NCBI GenBank assembly: GCA_002327865.1
Contig: DCUQ01000031.1
Location: forward strand, 1-52,250
DNA length: 52,250 nucleotides
Origin: Syntrophaceae bacterium UBA2210
GTDB lineage: Bacteria > Desulfobacterota > Syntrophia > Syntrophales > UBA2210
Direction of reading: 5' to 3'
The position numbers and the translations under genes are program-made. Below the pieces are notes generated by a model, which saw only the letters and a program-made list of their open reading frames with translations, was not told the origin of the DNA and searched no databases. Below are positions 51,670 through 52,250 of the stretch, piece after piece. Position 1 is the stretch's first letter. Every line of letters starts with the position of its first letter.

Positions 51670-52250
51670 ATGAATTACAAGAACATTATCGTTGAAATCG
51701 GAGATGATTTTGTCGCTGAAATAATTCTCAATCGTCCTGATAGTCTTAACACGTTCAGTATTCCCCTTGCAAAAGAGCTCGATCAGGCCCTTAACGAGCT
51801 CAACTCGGAAAACCGGGCGCGGGTCATTATACTGAAGGGAACAGGCAAGGCATTTTGCGCCGGAATCGACATAAGCGATTTCCCGGATAAAAGTGTTGCG
51901 GAGTATCGATCCTGGATAGAGTGCATGGAAAAACCGCTGGTCACTATCAGCCGTATCAACAAACCTGTTATCGCTCAGGTAAATGGAATCGCTGCGGCAA
52001 ACGGAGCCGGCCTGGTGGCGGCTTCCGACCTCGCAACCGCCGGTGAAAACGCACGTCTGGGATTAACCGCCATCAACGTGGGGCTTAACTGCATCGGGCC
52101 AGCAATTCCCATCACCCGTTCCGTAGGAAGAAAGAGAGCGCTCGAATTGTTATTTTACGGTGATTTGATCACGGCCAAAGAGGCATTAAACATGGGACTC
52201 ATCAACCGGGTTATACCCGAAGCAGCTAAGCCTATCCCCATAGTCAAGAC
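51670..52250 (+). CDS. Enoyl-CoA hydratase/isomerase family protein (crotonase), 3' truncated by window
   Basis: 193 codons are visible from ATG 51670 (GGAG 7 nt upstream) and the frame is open to the window end. The crotonase fold is clear: ILNRPDSLNTFSIPLAKELD, GTGKAFCAGIDISDF (acyl-CoA oxyanion-hole element) and VNGIAAANGAGLVAASDLAT (second oxyanion-hole element). The last position of the usual GG motif is replaced, GAAANGAG type. The end of the visible part reads LLFYGDLITAKEALNMGLIN. Crotonases hydrate or isomerise acyl-CoA thioesters. The catalytic residue corresponding to Glu144/164 cannot be assigned safely here. Confidence 0.9.
   Translation, partial: MNYKNIIVEIGDDFVAEIILNRPDSLNTFSIPLAKELDQALNELNSENRARVIILKGTGKAFCAGIDISDFPDKSVAEYRSWIECMEKPLVTISRINKPVIAQVNGIAAANGAGLVAASDLATAGENARLGLTAINVGLNCIGPAIPITRSVGRKRALELLFYGDLITAKEALNMGLINRVIPEAAKPIPIVK

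Noticed and set aside
1..52250. tRNA or rRNA genes
   Set aside because: No cloverleaf with GTTCRA-type T-loop and CCA end, and no rRNA-like sequence was noticed in the gaps.

Overview
The window is one stretch of a Gram-negative chromosome with moderate GC. The most likely source is a deltaproteobacterium (Desulfobacterota). This is inferred from: an EF-G of the mitochondrial/spd type outside any str operon; paired DUF748/AsmA-like envelope proteins; BamD and an OmpA-type lipoprotein-like protein; an ADP-forming acyl-CoA synthetase fused to a GNAT domain; a 4-hydroxybutyryl-CoA dehydratase relative; and many dispersed palindromic repeats of the CCGGAAT type. No rRNA, tRNA or CRISPR array was seen.

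Layout. 1-4.6 kb: the 3' end of a membrane protein, an EamA transporter, LapA, TerC, a flavin reductase and a SagB-type nitroreductase. 4.6-10.5 kb: two paralogous DUF748 proteins, each with a palindromic-repeat block upstream; the repeats show that the segment was duplicated. 10.5-16 kb: MscS, a membrane metallophosphoesterase, a radical SAM protein and a RhuM-Fic fusion, separated by repeat blocks. 15.9-19.6 kb: the yggT-divIVA-yggU operon divergent from proC, then a 4-hydroxybutyryl-CoA dehydratase-like enzyme. 20.2-27.5 kb: a NarL-type kinase/regulator pair, an acyl-CoA synthetase/GNAT fusion and, convergently, acetyl-CoA synthetase. 27.5-30.3 kb: an AT-rich island with a fucosyltransferase-like gene broken by one in-frame stop and a GDP-mannose 3,5-epimerase.

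30.5-38.1 kb is a plus-strand run of EF-G, a RecA/KaiC-like ATPase, aconitase, isocitrate dehydrogenase and rlmN. 38.2-41.3 kb is a second two-component pair arranged tail to tail, whose regulator is frameshifted between receiver and HTH. 41.4-45.1 kb is an AT-richer patch with a decayed IS481-type transposase, a CBM48 protein, a glycogen synthase, a small upstream ORF and a cold-shock protein. 45.4-52.25 kb holds a TPR-OmpA protein, a zeta/AAA_33-like kinase, a methyltransferase, the bamD-COG2187-PHP operon, an MTAP-like phosphorylase and the start of a crotonase.

How the genes work together. Acetate activation (Acs), its likely lysine acetyltransferase (the acyl-CoA synthetase/GNAT fusion), aconitase and isocitrate dehydrogenase suggest oxidation of, or balance around, acetyl-CoA. 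The 4HB-CoA dehydratase-like enzyme and the crotonase add acyl-CoA chemistry. The most interesting items are the acyl-CoA synthetase/GNAT fusion that keeps both phospho-histidines beside acs, the dehydratase homologue with altered cluster/active-site motif, the 110-bp double-hairpin repeat that supplies the end of mscS, the hairpin in the EF-G leader, and three broken genes (fucosyltransferase, response regulator, transposase).
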